Assembly: GCA_963693315.1 (NCBI GenBank)
Contig: OY856188.1
Location: 99,856,915 to 99,920,914 of the forward strand
Direction of reading: 5' to 3'
DNA length: 64,000 nt
Source: Diogma glabrata
Taxonomy: Eukaryota; Arthropoda; Insecta; Diptera; Cylindrotomidae
Both the position numbers and the translations under genes were made by a program. This document shows, piece after piece, positions 10,570-22,570 of this stretch. Position 1 is the first letter of the stretch, and each line of letters starts with the position of its first letter. The notes beneath the pieces were generated by a model. The model saw only the letters and a list, made by a program, of their open reading frames with translations, did no database searches and was not told where the DNA came from.

Positions 10570-12430
10570 ATTAAGTTGTGTTTGAAGAACACTCTTTTGA
10601 TCATCGGTATCTGCCATTTGAATTGGACATCAGTTCTTCCAAAAAGTCTAAATTTAAAAAGAGTCGACTACGACACCATTATAATTCTGGGTGACTCGCT
10701 CCAAGTTGTATTCCCAAAAACTCCTCAATCTACGCATCCTTTTGATAAATTGGTAGACACGCCGACTGATTATTTTAAACTTAGTAGACCGAATGGCAAA
10801 TATTATCTACCTGGTGGACGAAGAAACTCCAGGATAATCGCCAAAAGTGCAAGAAGAGCATCAGGAATGCAAAGAAACTAGAGCTGGATCGGACTAGGAA
10901 TTATAAAGCAGTTCTTAAAACTTATGATCATGAGTTGAGATATGCGAAAAGTGAGATTCCTGGAGACTCTAAAGTATGGAAATACAGAAGTTCTTTTAGG
11001 TATTAATACGTCACATATAGTATTATCAATTAGTACCCCCATCCCACCATCCTAAGTTAGTTAGTTATCGAACGACCGGATTGACAGTGAACCACTTCGT
11101 GTGTGGCGTTCTTAGAACGCATATTAGAAACGCACTTTCTGTGCTGCTCTAAGGTGCCTGCGGTTATAACGCATGGAAATAGGACTAGTCAGGACTATGC
11201 CAACCAAATTGTTAGTACAGGTTAAATTTTGCAGACGGCTAAAATCTTTAAGCCCTTCAAGTCTGTTGGACCGGGTGGTACCATTCCTGTAGACATTCGA
11301 AAACCCAATGGTTGACTTGTGCATGTCTTATCTGCTAGTGATTTTCATGAGCAAACTTGACACATGCCTAGAAAATGGACGGTAGCAAATATAATTTGTA
11401 TACCTGGCGGTTAAGCAATCTCATTACAAATCCAAAAACGTTAGGCTCATATATCTTCGTATTACCTGAAAATGCAGAAAAGATTGAAAGCGGACTTTTT
11501 GAGTGTTTTAATGATTTAACCCAACGAGGTCGTCAGTAGCTTAACACGCATACTGCAAGGGTAAATCTCTGGAAATAGTTCTGCATTCCCTTATACATTC
11601 AATTGAGAAATCTCTCGACTGTAATGAATATTTTATGACCGTTTTTCTGCAAAATTGAAGGACAACAACGTATGTTCAGTGGGAATCATACATACACTTG
11701 TGAATTTGGAATAAAAGTCACTAGTCAGCTGAGTTGACCTGCTACTTAACAGTAGGATCGTCAGCGCTTGTCCCAATGAGTACGCTTCCCTTAAGTTTGT
11801 AAGAAGAAGCACACTGAAAGGTGGATCTATTACACCTTCTTTGGAACTAAGTCATAAATGATCGATCTATTCTGTTGTTAAATCTTGAAGGTTTGGGTTT
11901 AATGCAGATGGTATTGCTGTTGGCGTCTTCGGTTAATATCCTGGTACTCTCAGATATTTAATAAAAAATGCTGTTTGCATCCTTTCTAAATGGCCCAATA
12001 GTTGTGGGCTCAGTGTTAATAAAGTTCTAAGAAGCACATCCCACCGAGCAATATAAATTTTTTTATCTCACTGATTTAGACATCAAACAGATAGCCACCA
12101 CCATAGTTAGTGGAGTTGCAGTAATATAGGGCACTGGTCAATTCTGGTCACCATAAATATTTCCTAGGCATAGAGTACTTCATTCTGAAACTATCTTCGG
12201 AGGTTGGCTTCACAACTTTAATTTCTTCCAGAGAGGTGTGGTAAAGTAAATTAGATAAAGATACAGTTGTCATCTTCTATACGGATGTATTGAAAATAAA
12301 TGGATAAGTCGGTTGTGGGGTATTCAAACTAAATTTAAACCTTTCTTTTCGCCTGCCTGATCAATTAAGTGTTTTCAGACTAAACTAACAGCAGTAGAAG
12401 ATACAATTTTTTAATTTTCCTCTTGGAAAG
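10570..12430 (+). mobile_element. Heavily decayed LOA/R1-type LINE with RNase H remnant
   Basis: Scattered over three plus-strand frames are recognisable pieces in the correct order. The post-endonuclease linker is at about 10808-11004 (TWWTKKLQDNRQKCKKSIRN, then NYKAVLKTYDHELRYAK). RT fragments come next: a 'FKPFKSVGPGGTIPV' block near 11250, 'MPRKWTVANIICIPGG' near 11365, and an 'ADGIAVGVFG' block corresponding to the YADD strand, followed by GLSVN, near 11905-12020. An RNase H start (FYTDVLKING, GCGVFK, LSVFQT) lies near 12275-12385. Stops occur every few dozen codons. RNase H argues for LOA or I rather than a typical R1. This is a very old copy. Confidence 0.7.
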
Positions 12431-13139
12431 GTAAAACCTGACTAAAAAAAATAATTAAAATAGTTTTCATAGAACGACTTTATTTTCAAAAAAATCCATT
12501 TATCCCACCGTTATGTTTAGATGTTTCATTTTTCAAATTGACATTACCCATACGAGGAAAATCTTCCGTATAAAATAACAAATGAGACAGACAGAAAAAT
12601 TATTTAAACAAACCGTTTCAAACCATCAAATAATAACAATAAGATGCTTCAAAATTCAATCAACTATTAATATTGCGAACATATTTCAGTCCAAACAACA
12701 CAAAATGAAGTACAGAATCAATATACTCTATTTCGTTATCTGTTTAACGAAAAAACGAATATGTATTTGTTTCTCATTAAAAAACAATTAAATAAAACAA
12801 CAATTGATTATACACCGAAATATAATAGTATATTATTGGATTAGGAGCTAAAGTTGTACTTTTTGTGTTGAGTCTATAGTTTGGCAATTATAGACGGAAC
12901 ACAAAAAGTCACTTTAGCTCCGAATTCAATACACTAATTTTTCAGCACACGTTTAAATTTGTTTAAAAATATGAAATTAATGCATCAAATTATTTATAAA
13001 TATGTTTTAGGTAATAAATTTTCTGAAATTAATTTTATTGATTTTAATTCATTAAAATGAACTGAAATGCATTCTGTTTTAAGCAAATTAATAATATCAT
13101 GTTATTTTACTTTACTGTCTCTCTCTCTCTCTCTGGCGT
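12431..13139. repeat. Non-coding stretch with an imperfect ~45-bp-arm hairpin (12836-12936)
   Basis: The only structure I see is an inverted repeat: 'GGAGCTAAAGT' plus 'ACTTTTTGTGTT' plus 'gtctatagtt' on the left and 'aattatagac', 'GAACACAAAAAGT', 'ACTTTAGCTCC' on the right, with a loop of a few bases. 'attgga' and 'gaattcaa' stand at its outer edges. It looks like a small fold-back MITE. The remaining bases carry short ORFs without motifs. Confidence 0.6.
13117..13136. repeat. (CT)n microsatellite
   Basis: About nine CT units lie immediately beyond the 3' end of a minus-strand LINE fragment (13140-13285). Simple repeats of this sort are common LINE tails. Confidence 0.75.
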
Positions 13140-13285
13140 TTACATCCCATGGAGGGATTTTGCCGTCTGTGCAATCAGCTTCCAATTATCTCGTTCCATG
13201 ACCAGTTGACCCCAGTTTCGACATCCTATATCACGAAGGTCTTGGATGATGTCATCACGCCAGCGTTGTCTAGGTCTACTTTACT
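13140..13285 (-). pseudogene. LINE ORF2 C-terminal fragment (RTE-like tail)
   Basis: On the minus strand one frame reads RPRQRWRDDIIQDLRDIGCR, then NWGQLVMERDNWKLIAQTAK, and stops after SLHGM. The 'GRPxxRWxDDI....W...A.DRxxW' pattern is the usual C-terminus of RTE- and R4-type ORF2 proteins. Only about 45 codons remain. A CT repeat follows the stop. Confidence 0.75.
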
Positions 13286-13500
13286 TTACTTTCTTTTACT
13301 TTACTCCCGCCGCAAAAATATGAAAATTACTTTACTGCCGCTGTAAAAATATGAAAATTACTTTACAGCCCCCGTAAAAATATTAAAGTTACTTTACAGC
13401 CGCTGGCAGATAAAATAAAAATAGCGTTACTTTTGCAGCCGCCGGCTAAAAAGTAAGACTTTAGCTACTCCCCAGCTAAACTTTACAGCCGTTCCCGAAA
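13286..13500. repeat. Degenerate ~34-bp tandem repeat
   Basis: Successive units of the form 'ttactttac(a/t)gccgc.gtaaaaatatgaaaa' run from about 13286 to 13420, with a more diverged continuation to about 13495 ('gcagccgccggc', 'cagccgttcccg'). Unit boundaries drift, so copy number is about four clear units. Confidence 0.6.
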
Positions 13501-13513
13501 AAATCCTTTAATT

Positions 13514-14493
13514 GAGTTGGAATACATTATGAAGTAATAAATAATGAATTTATTTATACAATGAAACGTTGTGTACGGTCAGATATTATTTATGAAATGA
13601 TCTTAAATTGTTTGATAGTATGGAATGAAGGTATGATTAACGTGATGACTGTTTGTTTTTAGATTTGAAAGATTTTTTTAAAAGAAAATGTCCACTGATC
13701 AGCTTTTTGTTGGTCGTTACAGTCTAAATATAAGATGGTCGGTCGGAAAAACATGTGCGATTGACATGCAGATCGGGCCTGTAATGAATCATTCCAGGTC
13801 TGATCAACTTAAATCAATAAATTTCAGAAAGATCAGCATGTGCGTGTCATTACTGAATACTGTTTTATTAAAATGCAACCAAGCGGACTGAATGTCTTCT
13901 CCAATGACCACTGCCGCAGTTGGAACGATGAAGAAAGCGAGGAAACGCTTCTCCACCTTTCCAAAATTTAAAATAAACAGAACTTAGTTTCCAAGAAAAT
14001 AGATTGTGAATATCGGACGGACGGGAAAGTGTCTGTTCAACGCTGAACAAATTTTCTAAAAAAAAGCCAACATATGCTAGTTCCAAGTAACTCACTGTTT
14101 CATGAGACATTGTTACCTGGGTCGAATACTATTGTAAGAATATAAAATAAATAAATTTGCATTTAAACATTTAAGGAAACTGTCAAAATAAAATTTCATA
14201 ACACAATACGCATCGATATGCCTAAAACTAGGATCCTAAAACTTAGTGATCGATAGAGAAATTGGCTTTAGTTACCGATCTATCTTAGAATGGCGCTTGT
14301 AAGGTAAAAGAGAAAATTTATTGTTTTTTAACATTTTTGTAATATAAACAGAAATATATTTTAAAGTCTTTTTTTAACTCCATTCAAGTTACGTGAATAC
14401 CGGTTACTGGAATTAAAGTGTATTTTTTTAAGATTATATATATTAAAGTTTATAGTATACTTTATTGATTTACTTCATAATGTATTCCAACTC
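13514..14493. mobile_element. 980-bp element with perfect 24-bp TIRs
   Basis: GAGTTGGAATACATTATGAA followed by GTAA at 13514-13537 is the exact reverse complement of 14470-14493. The interior has only short unrelated ORFs (13688-13891 plus, 13868-14110 minus) without transposase motifs, so this is a non-autonomous DNA transposon. A target duplication is not evident in the few bases outside (aatt | gaaa). Superfamily is unknown. Confidence 0.7.
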
Positions 14494-16930
14494 GAAAAAA
14501 ATTCAAATAATTTGTGTGACAAAAGTTTTAAAATCTGGTAAAAAATTTATTGTTTATTGACGAACCACAATCAAATCGATAATATGCAAATTCGAGGTTG
14601 CGCAGCTGTACCAAAGCCGTACTAATTATCTTTAATGTTGTCACCATCTCGAGTAGCATTATGCAATGGCTCAGATCTGGGTTTCCCTACCACTGACTGA
14701 TAGGGATCGGATCAGGCAGCATGATCAGAAATGTAACGCTTCAAACTATTCACGACGGATCAGATAGGCCTATAACCACCGGATCAAAGTATTTACTACT
14801 TCGGTGGAATAGGGTTTGCATGGGAAAAATGCTAGTCGTATAAATGGGAAAAAATCGATAGAAAAATATAAAAAATGTAAAATGTAATCAAACTCAACCC
14901 AAAAATGTAATAGGACTCAGAACAGGCACGGATCATAATACGACACGCATGAAAAAAATGCTAGTCGCGTTTGGAAACCACTCGGCAACGGTAAACAAAC
15001 AAAAGAATTGTTTTGCTGAAAGAAATTAAAACTGTAACTAAGAAAATTAAATTAAACTTAATTAATTAATTAGTGTTATCCAATAAAATTTTCCTCTTTT
15101 TTCAATTTGTTTGCTTACTACGTCTCCTGTAGCCTAACGTAGAGTTTTCACAAACAAATTTTCGCAACATAATAAGATAATTTTCTAACAAGATGTCACA
15201 AACCATTATCCGCTTCGTTACTTTCATTTATTTATGTTACATGTTTTTCTATTATTAGAATTAAGGAAAATTTTACTAATTATTAGTAGTCTGAGATACA
15301 TTTTGTTATTATTTACACAAAAGAAAAGAGTAAAGCAAACAACGACAAAGAAAAACCAATTCACATATTTCCCAGAGGATGAACGAAAAACATATTTGAC
15401 TACTTCTATTTTTTGCTTTGTATATTATTTAGGACAAAGGATATGTTTCCGGAGTTTCTAATGATTGCTTCGTTTAGCTTGAAACAAATATTTCAAATCA
15501 TTATGAAAATAAAATTGAATAACCTTTTTGTATAGTATCAATAAAATTGTTACTTCTACTTAACAAAACTAAAATCGTTTGAAGTCATTTATGTCGATTA
15601 CAGAACTAATATAACATACCTACACAGAAACATTTTTCATCTTCTTAGACATTTTTGAACCTACATTGACTTGTACAGAAAAATATCAACGTTAAATTTA
15701 TCGATTTTAAGTGGAGAAGTTTGGGGTTTTAAAGAAAGAAAAACCTCTCGTACCATTATGAGGGTTTAAAATTTTTGTTGCTCAATTAAATAATAATGTA
15801 TAGAGAATATTCTTAAATGTTTCTTCTTTTGAATCAAATTTATTTAAAAAAAAAATAGGAATGTAATCCAGAAACGTAAGCATCTTATAGGTGGTCGATA
15901 TGTATTAGCTGGCTCCTCATAAAAGATCCTACCGATTTCCAGTTACACAATACCATGACCCCATCGCTTAAAACTTTTCAAAAAATATATTTCGACACGT
16001 TTTTGGTTTCTTTCACAAAACGAACCAATTAAAAACCTTATACATCTGCGTGTGCAACTTTTTACAATCTCTGCTAACAACTAATCATAACATGATTTAC
16101 TATATTAAAACTTCTTGCGAAAACAAAGTTTTGCACAAAAAGTTCTTTCTATATATTTCTAATTTAGAAATAATGTAGCAAAATCACAGTAATCGAATAA
16201 AATACGATTCGTTTTCCGTAAAAATTTGTTTTAATCAAAAAATTTTCATTTCACAAGTATAGAGAAACGAATCAAACACAGAAAAGAAAACTTTTTCGGA
16301 AAGATGTAACCTGAAAAATGAAAATTTTCGTTCATAGATTATATTATCACCATTAAGGGTATTTCGTTAATTTTATTTGTATTTTGTATAAATTCTTAGA
16401 AATTGATTTTTTTTTTTCAAAATAATTTTATGAATTGGATGAATTATATATAACCGTAGTTTCTAACATTTGGTATTAATCAAATTTCGGTTCAAATATT
16501 TCTATTTTATTATGATAAGTTCGCGAACATTAACATTTTTTATTGTTTCTAGAGTTATAAAATCGTAACAAATTATAATCCAACAAATTTCTTTTTTATT
16601 ACTTATAAGCCAAGAATTAATCATTATGATTAGTTGCTCCATAAAAATTTAACATTTAAAATTTTGTCATAAAAAAATTGTCATGGAACGATTATGGAAA
16701 GAAAATCTGAGTCTAATATTTTGATGAAAAACCAGAAAATATTTTGTTATATATTATTTCAGCGTAAGGGCTCCTACGAAACAGGTTAGGCTAAAATATT
16801 TTTTTTTATTAAACAAAACATGATACAGTTAAGTGTTAGAAGAAGGCGTATCTAGAAAACATGATCAAAAATGTAAAATTGTAAATCGGTTAAGGTTGGA
16901 ACCGTCCAGATTTTTTTCCCAAGGGATAAG
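14494..16930. other. AT-rich non-coding stretch
   Basis: I see no gene or clear repeat. The 75-codon ORF at 15234-15461 is hydrophobic/lysine-rich and has no recognisable motif or splice context. Confidence 0.45.
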
Positions 16931-16934
16931 AAAA

Positions 16935-17480
16935 TATTCACATTTTTGAAAATAAGTCAAAAACTGTGCAATCGAAAATTACAATAATATTTGCTTTGGA
17001 ATAGGTAAAATATTACATTTCATATGATAACCCCCACTTGTCAAGGACATAAATAATATTTTTGTTTTTCAAAATTTTCACTCTCAACCCTCTTAAAATA
17101 CCGTTTTTAAAGATCAACCGACATCTATAGTTTTCATTCAAACTTTACAACATTACCTATAACCGTGATTTTTTGCATGTTTTGCAATGTTCAGAAATAA
17201 AGGACCGGGAGAGTGGGGAGTGGGGAGAGTAGGGAGTGGGGGGTGGGGGGAAGAGTTGTTGGATGTTTCCCGACAGGAACATTTTTACAATTTTGCAATT
17301 AAGTCGAAAACTGTCGAAAATTACAAATCAAAACTGCTTTGGGATAGAAAAAAATCACACCTCACACGTCAATGTAAAAATTTATTTTTAATTTTCACCC
17401 CTCAACCCCCTTTAAATAACATTTTAAAAGATGAGCCGACCGCTATAGTTTTCGTCAATCTTTACAATATTTCCAGCTAA
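16935..17480. repeat. Two tandem copies of a dispersed repeat
   Basis: Segments at about 16935-17200 and 17262-17480 share landmarks in the same order: 'cgaaaattac', 'tttgg.ata', 'cac.tgtcaa', 'cactctcaaccc', 'ccgac..ctatagttttc', 'tttac.a.att'. A third copy lies at about 31360-31580, where it is again followed by a Jockey-like fragment. The related flank after that fragment ('tttttcgaccaaa..cgattc', 'ccttatctatg') is also shared (18300-18370 and 31908-31970). The whole unit is therefore a larger duplicated repeat carrying the LINE. Confidence 0.65.
17198..17252 (+). other. G-rich tract, potential G-quadruplex
   Basis: The plus strand has at least six runs of three to six G within about 40 bases (gtggggagtggggagagtag, then ggagtggggggtgggggg), with almost no C or T. 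A second purine-rich G tract (ggaggggaaggaaataaagg, then agggtgggg) lies at 17491-17519. Such composition is exceptional in this AT-rich window. Its spacing fits an intramolecular G4 with short loops. Confidence 0.7.
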
Positions 17481-17544
17481 GGCAGATACTGGAGGGGAAG
17501 GAAATAAAGGAGGGTGGGGTTCAGAAAAAATACACGTTTCAAGT

Positions 17545-18262
17545 AATAAAACAAACACTAAGTATAAACCAATGGGTGAATGTAAAAACATTCGTTTATT
17601 GGGTGTCACAGTTTCAAATGACCCACTCTGGAACGATCATGTAATGGCGATGGCAAAAAGCGCGCCTCCTAAATAGATGCAAAAAATTTTTCACTCCATA
17701 CCAATTGCTCCATGCTCATAAGTCCTATATTCGTCCCTGTATAGAGTGCTGTTGTCAAGTTTGGGGTGCTGCTTCTGTTTCCATCTTGGCCCTCTTGGAC
17801 TCTGTTCAAAAGCGGGCTATACGAATTGTGGGTGATCGAGTTTTGACATCAAAGCTTGATTCCCTACAACATCGTCGCACTGTTGCTGACCTCGTTGTTT
17901 TTTACAAATATCGTCATCAACAGTGCTCAGATGAAATCAGCAGCATCATGCCTCAAACTTATTCTTACCCCCGTTCCACTCGGCAATCAGCTACCGCAAC
18001 CAATCAAACGGTCGAGATCCCACGCTGTCATACTGGCAGATCGCAGAAAGACTTATTTGTCCGAACTGCATACAAATGGAATAGTTTGCTCGAATCCATT
18101 GTCTCAGGTGGCTTCAATCCGCAGAGGTTTAAAAAAAGCGTTCATCAATACCTTGGAACGCAGGTTGTTGTGGGACCTAGGTCTTAAAAGGTATTTGTGT
18201 GTTGTTGTGACACATATTCTAAACCCTATAACACAACACTTTTTATTTAAAAAAAAAAAGGT
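17545..18262 (+). mobile_element. Jockey-like LINE, 5'-truncated 3' fragment (copy 2, longest)
   Basis: It begins with an IRLLGVTVSND / LWNDHVMAMAKSA segment (end of RT, thumb region) and continues after a frameshift with YIRPCIECCCQVWGAASVS, LLDSVQKRAIRIV, HRRTVADLVVFYKYRH, TVEIPRCHTGRSQKDLFVRT, WNSLLE and FNPQRFKKSVHQYL. A 160-codon ORF (17705-18187) covers the C-terminus. The tail is 'ccctataacacaacac', 'tttttattt', A11. This copy shows what the other fragments derive from. It is 5'-truncated by the usual failure of target-primed reverse transcription. Confidence 0.88.
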
Positions 18263-18470
18263 AGTCGATAATTAATGGAAAATTTGTTTTGTCATATTTT
18301 GATTTTTTCCGACCAAACACGATTCTTTAAAAAAAATTTCTGTTTTACTTTTTCCTTATCTATGTTCATAAAATATAGATACAACAAATATTTGCTTTTT
18401 TTGGTTTTCAGTATTTTATAACTGTGGCAAATTGGACTAACAATATCATAATAATACAGAATTTGGGTCG

Positions 18471-19440
18471 GACACCGAAGTCTCACCGTAGATGGAAAAT
18501 CAAATTAAGACACCGGTTGTATGAACCCGGCCATTTCCGATTTCCTTCCAACTTCGGCAATTGTTAGTAAAATAAAATAATTGATATTTCTTACTATTTT
18601 TTTCCTAGTTTTGACACAGGGTGGTTCGAAATTTGTTGAGAATTTTAGAGACAAGGAAAGTTTAAAGTCAAACTGTGCTCGAACGGGTGACTGATTTTAT
18701 TAATTTTTTGTTTGTTTGAAAGGTACTAAGTAAGGCTTTATAAAAATAAAACACTGGTAAAAATATTTTTATTTGATATTTTTTAATTTTTTAAACATGG
18801 CGATTTCAAAAAGAATACCTTTTTCCTTTTATTTTTTTATGCTTTAAAGATTTATTATTTACCCAAAATATACTAAAATTACAGATACAGGTTATTTTTT
18901 CTTTGATTGCCAAAATTCGGTACTAAAACACGTTAAGATAAAATAAACCAAGTTCAACCTAAAGAAAATTTAATTATAAGAATTTATGAAGGATATCGAA
19001 GTCTCACCATGGATGGAAAAGCGAATCAAGACGCCGATGTTGTGTTAGCTTAATTAAAAAAAATAAATACGTTTTTTTTATTTTTTAATAGTTTTGACAC
19101 AGAGTGGATCGAAATTTGTTAAGAATTTTGATACAAGAAAATTTAAGTGTTATTGTACTCGAATGGGTTAATTGATTTTATAAATTTTTGTTTGAAAAAT
19201 ACTAACTAAAGTTTTTTAAAGCTAGTGAACGGTCAGTATATTTTTATTTGATTTTTTTTCATTTTAATTTTTTAAACATGGTGATTCAAAAATTACCTCT
19301 TTTCCTTTATTTTTTTATACTTTGAAGATTTGCTCTCAAAATATACTAAAAATGCCGATACACGTTATTTCTTGTTTATTTGTCAAAATTTGGAACTAAA
19401 TTATGTAAAGAGAAAATAGCCCAAGTTCAACCTAAAAAGA
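18471..19440. repeat. ~520-bp direct tandem duplication, two diverged copies
   Basis: Copy 1 (about 18471-18990) and copy 2 (about 18991-19440) share 'cgaagtctcaccntngatgg', 'ttttgacacag.gtgg.tcg', 'cgaatgggt', 'taaacatgg.gatt' and 'caagttcaacctaaa' in the same order. Divergence is tens of percent by eye. Neither carries a coherent ORF. Confidence 0.75.
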
Positions 19441-21400
19441 TAGTGAAAATGTCATCAAAATCAGGAGGACCATCGAAATCTGGTAGACAATTAAAGCAAA
19501 TCTACTGCTACGGAAATTTACTGATCTTCGAAATTTAAGGCACAGATGGTGCTAGCTCTGAATAACACAATGAAGGTCAGATCATTCCATCAAGAAGCCG
19601 CTACAGTATATGTCGTGACATAGAAAAAGTTTCATCAAGCAATAATATCGAAATAATAATACAAACTCAAAATTCTACAATTAAAATTTTTTAAAACAAA
19701 CATATTTTTACAGTGGAGCCAGAAGATTGTGCCATCTGCAAAATAGGAAACATCCTAACAATAGAATACGTTTTAGGATTACATTAAACTACAAGAGATG
19801 ATGACTGTACAATTGATAAAAGCATTCAAATTTACAATTCAAAGACAATAGAGCTAAGGATCACCTAAACAGAGAATACATTAAAAGAATTGCTTAGGGA
19901 GCCAAAAAGGATAAGCCTAGTGGTAAACTGGAAAAATGATCATACCTGGCTCAAAAAACATCGATCAATACCAAATGCCTTTTTATTACGAAACAACTAT
20001 TTCGTTGAGTGTTCTTAAGAATTTTATAAAATCGTGGGGGTTGGTTATTTGTCAAAAAATGTTAGAAACTAGAAGAACAGAGTAAGATATTACGACAGAA
20101 ACAACAAAATGTGATCATAGTTAGCATACAAGAAGCTTGATAAGCAATTGGTAGCAATTGGTACAGTATATACCAGTGGTAAACTATCTATTGATACCAG
20201 CAATTTGAACGATTGCGCAGTTTTATTGCGATAGGATCGGCGTTTCTTAAATATACTGGGCGATTCCATGGTGAAATTTCAAGTCATGAAAACCAAATAA
20301 AACACAGCAATAAGGCCGCCAAGTTAAAATGCTAGACAATACATAGTAGTACCAAAGAAGGGGGGCTGGAAATGGAGTCTTACCAAAAACCAAAATGTTT
20401 TTAAGACTTTAACGTGACAATGTCGTGGAAAATCTGGTCCTCATTATTCTAGTATGAAACATTGACCAAACACAATTTCGACGGATCGGACGGACGGACG
20501 AAACAACTACAGCGAATTTGCGAAAGCGATCACAGTAGCTCGTCTGTTAGTGCACTTCAAATCTTCAAATTTACAAGTATTTAAATCTTTGTTAAAATTG
20601 CATTGTTAGGTAAAATAAGTCGGCCAGATATATTATGTTCCACATATAATAGATGGTGTTAAATTTTCAAATGTGGAGAAGATTTCAGGTTTATTCCTGA
20701 TTTATTTGTTTAGTGAAAAAAAATATTCATTAACATATTAAACATACTTGCACGTTCACATCACAAAATTCAGGCTAATCCGACTTATGTTCGATATAAA
20801 ATCATTTTCTAGATTACCACAAAAAGCTCTGGAAATTTGAATTACACCAGGTTTTATAAATCTCAAACGATGATCAATTTGTGCAGTGTTCCTTACGGAC
20901 GGCAGGTGATAAAAGTGAATAAATATGGCTGAGAACTAATAAGACTATGTTAAAGGTTGCGAGTTGAGCCCAGTGGCCGGAAGCCGGCCATTGTAAATAG
21001 AAATTGTAAATATACCTCCCAACAAAATAACTAACTACAACACATTATTTCAGAGTTTAATTTTTTGATTCAATTGTTTTTGAATTGGGAAACAAATACC
21101 TCAAAAAAACAAAATAATCGAACAAAACACTCCAAAAAATACAACTTCACATTTTCCCCATTTTCTAAAAAATATCGTTCCAATTCCAAAATAAAATAAA
21201 TCGGCACATCTACTGCTCATTACCTTTCTAACGGTTTATATATTGCCCCACTTTTCTTAGGGCAAATAATTTTAAATTGTACCACAAAAATAGTGTCTAC
21301 GTATTTATATATAGATTAAGCCAAATCGACAATAAAGAGTGACGACAATACTTATCGCGTACCGATGCCTTAAAAATAGAAACTGATCTACTACTTACTG
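19441..21400. other. Decayed, unassigned sequence
   Basis: A potential ORF start at 19449 (MSSKSGGPSKSGRQLKQ) soon ends, and a nearby frame reads EPEDCAICKIGNILTIEYVL. The composition (higher GC, frequent coding-like triplets broken by stops) suggests an old retroelement ORF1 or similar, but I do not recognise the family. Confidence 0.35.
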
Positions 21401-22570
21401 ACTACCATGGCATAATACAGATGATAGAGCAACCAATTAAAATATCAAAATATCAAGCAATATTGACCACAACAACAAATAGGTCTAATTTTTGACAAAT
21501 TAGCCAGAAACAAAAGTCAATCAACCTATGGAATCATCCGATCTCTTACTAATATCAGCGATAGCAAATGTGTCCTCTACCCAAACCAAAGCTAACATTC
21601 GTCTCATTTAGATTTAAAAGCAAGCAGATTGGGCGGGCTGAGAAGTTTTTATGAGCAAATACCATGGAAAAGTGCATATTGCATTGAACATGATCCTAAC
21701 ACATCAGCACTAAGGGTTTCTGACGTGATTAGAAACGGAATGCGCATTTAACACCTGCAGTTTGAAGAAGAATCCAGAAACTCTCCGAATCTATAAGAAC
21801 GTAAGCAACATCAACCGCTATACGATTGGTTCAGCCAAAGGAACGTCTATTTAAAATAATTTAAACAAGTTTGGCGAACAATAAGGTGGTTCTCGAAAAT
21901 TTGTTCAAGCAGTTAAGTCAATCCAAAACAATTTTACTCGATCTTTTATTCCACCACTAATTCTGAACAAAATCTCCGTTGTCAACTCCAAACAAAAGCC
22001 TGACCTTGAATGAAGCGACATCAAAACTGTACTATTTAGATAAACCACCAGGAATTTTATGAGGTTGAATCAGTAAGACTTCTTGGAGAGGATATTGAAA
22101 ATAAAATAACCTAAACTGGAGCAAAAATTTGTTCAATCTTGCTAAATTTGCAAAAATTAGGATTCTTGAACTAATGTAAACATTTTTTTCAATCTCGATG
22201 AAATTTTGGTGTACTGCTGAGTACTGCCATCATGTTTGGGCAGGTGCTCATCAGTCAAACTCAAAATGTTTAAACCATGTCGATAATACCGCACTAATTG
22301 AGTGCTTAAAGAATCTAGCACCGAAAAAATGTGACTGAGGTGTCAATATACTATACATACAACTTTAATAAATCCTCCTTTAGAGAAATTAGAAATATCC
22401 TTCGATTGTGGCGCAGCACAATTGACGAACAAGAACTTCAGAGCTATCCCAGACTTTGTTGGCCAGATACCTCGGCTTTCCAGAACGACTTTTTTAATAG
22501 AGCAGCCCAATTGTAGAACTCAATACCTTTCTCCGTATTTCCCGATGATTTTGTCCCTAAAACACTAAAA
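21400..22570 (+). mobile_element. Jockey-like LINE remnant lacking the RT core
   Basis: Recognisable plus-strand pieces in order are as follows. The post-endonuclease linker is at about 21640-21760 (RSFYEQIPW, DVIRNGM). The pre-RT segment is at about 21780-22010 (NPETLRIYKNVSNINRYTIG, KFVQAVKSIQNNF, SFIPPL, KQKPDL). After an abrupt jump near 22045-22065 the end of RT appears (SVRLLGEDIEN, WSKNLFNLAKFAK) and then the C-terminal block (AEYCHHVWAGA, near 22220; FFNRAAQL, then PFSVFPDDFVP, near 22490-22550). All fingers/palm motifs including YADD are missing. The sequence is diverged from the Jockey-like family of copies 1-8. Confidence 0.65.
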
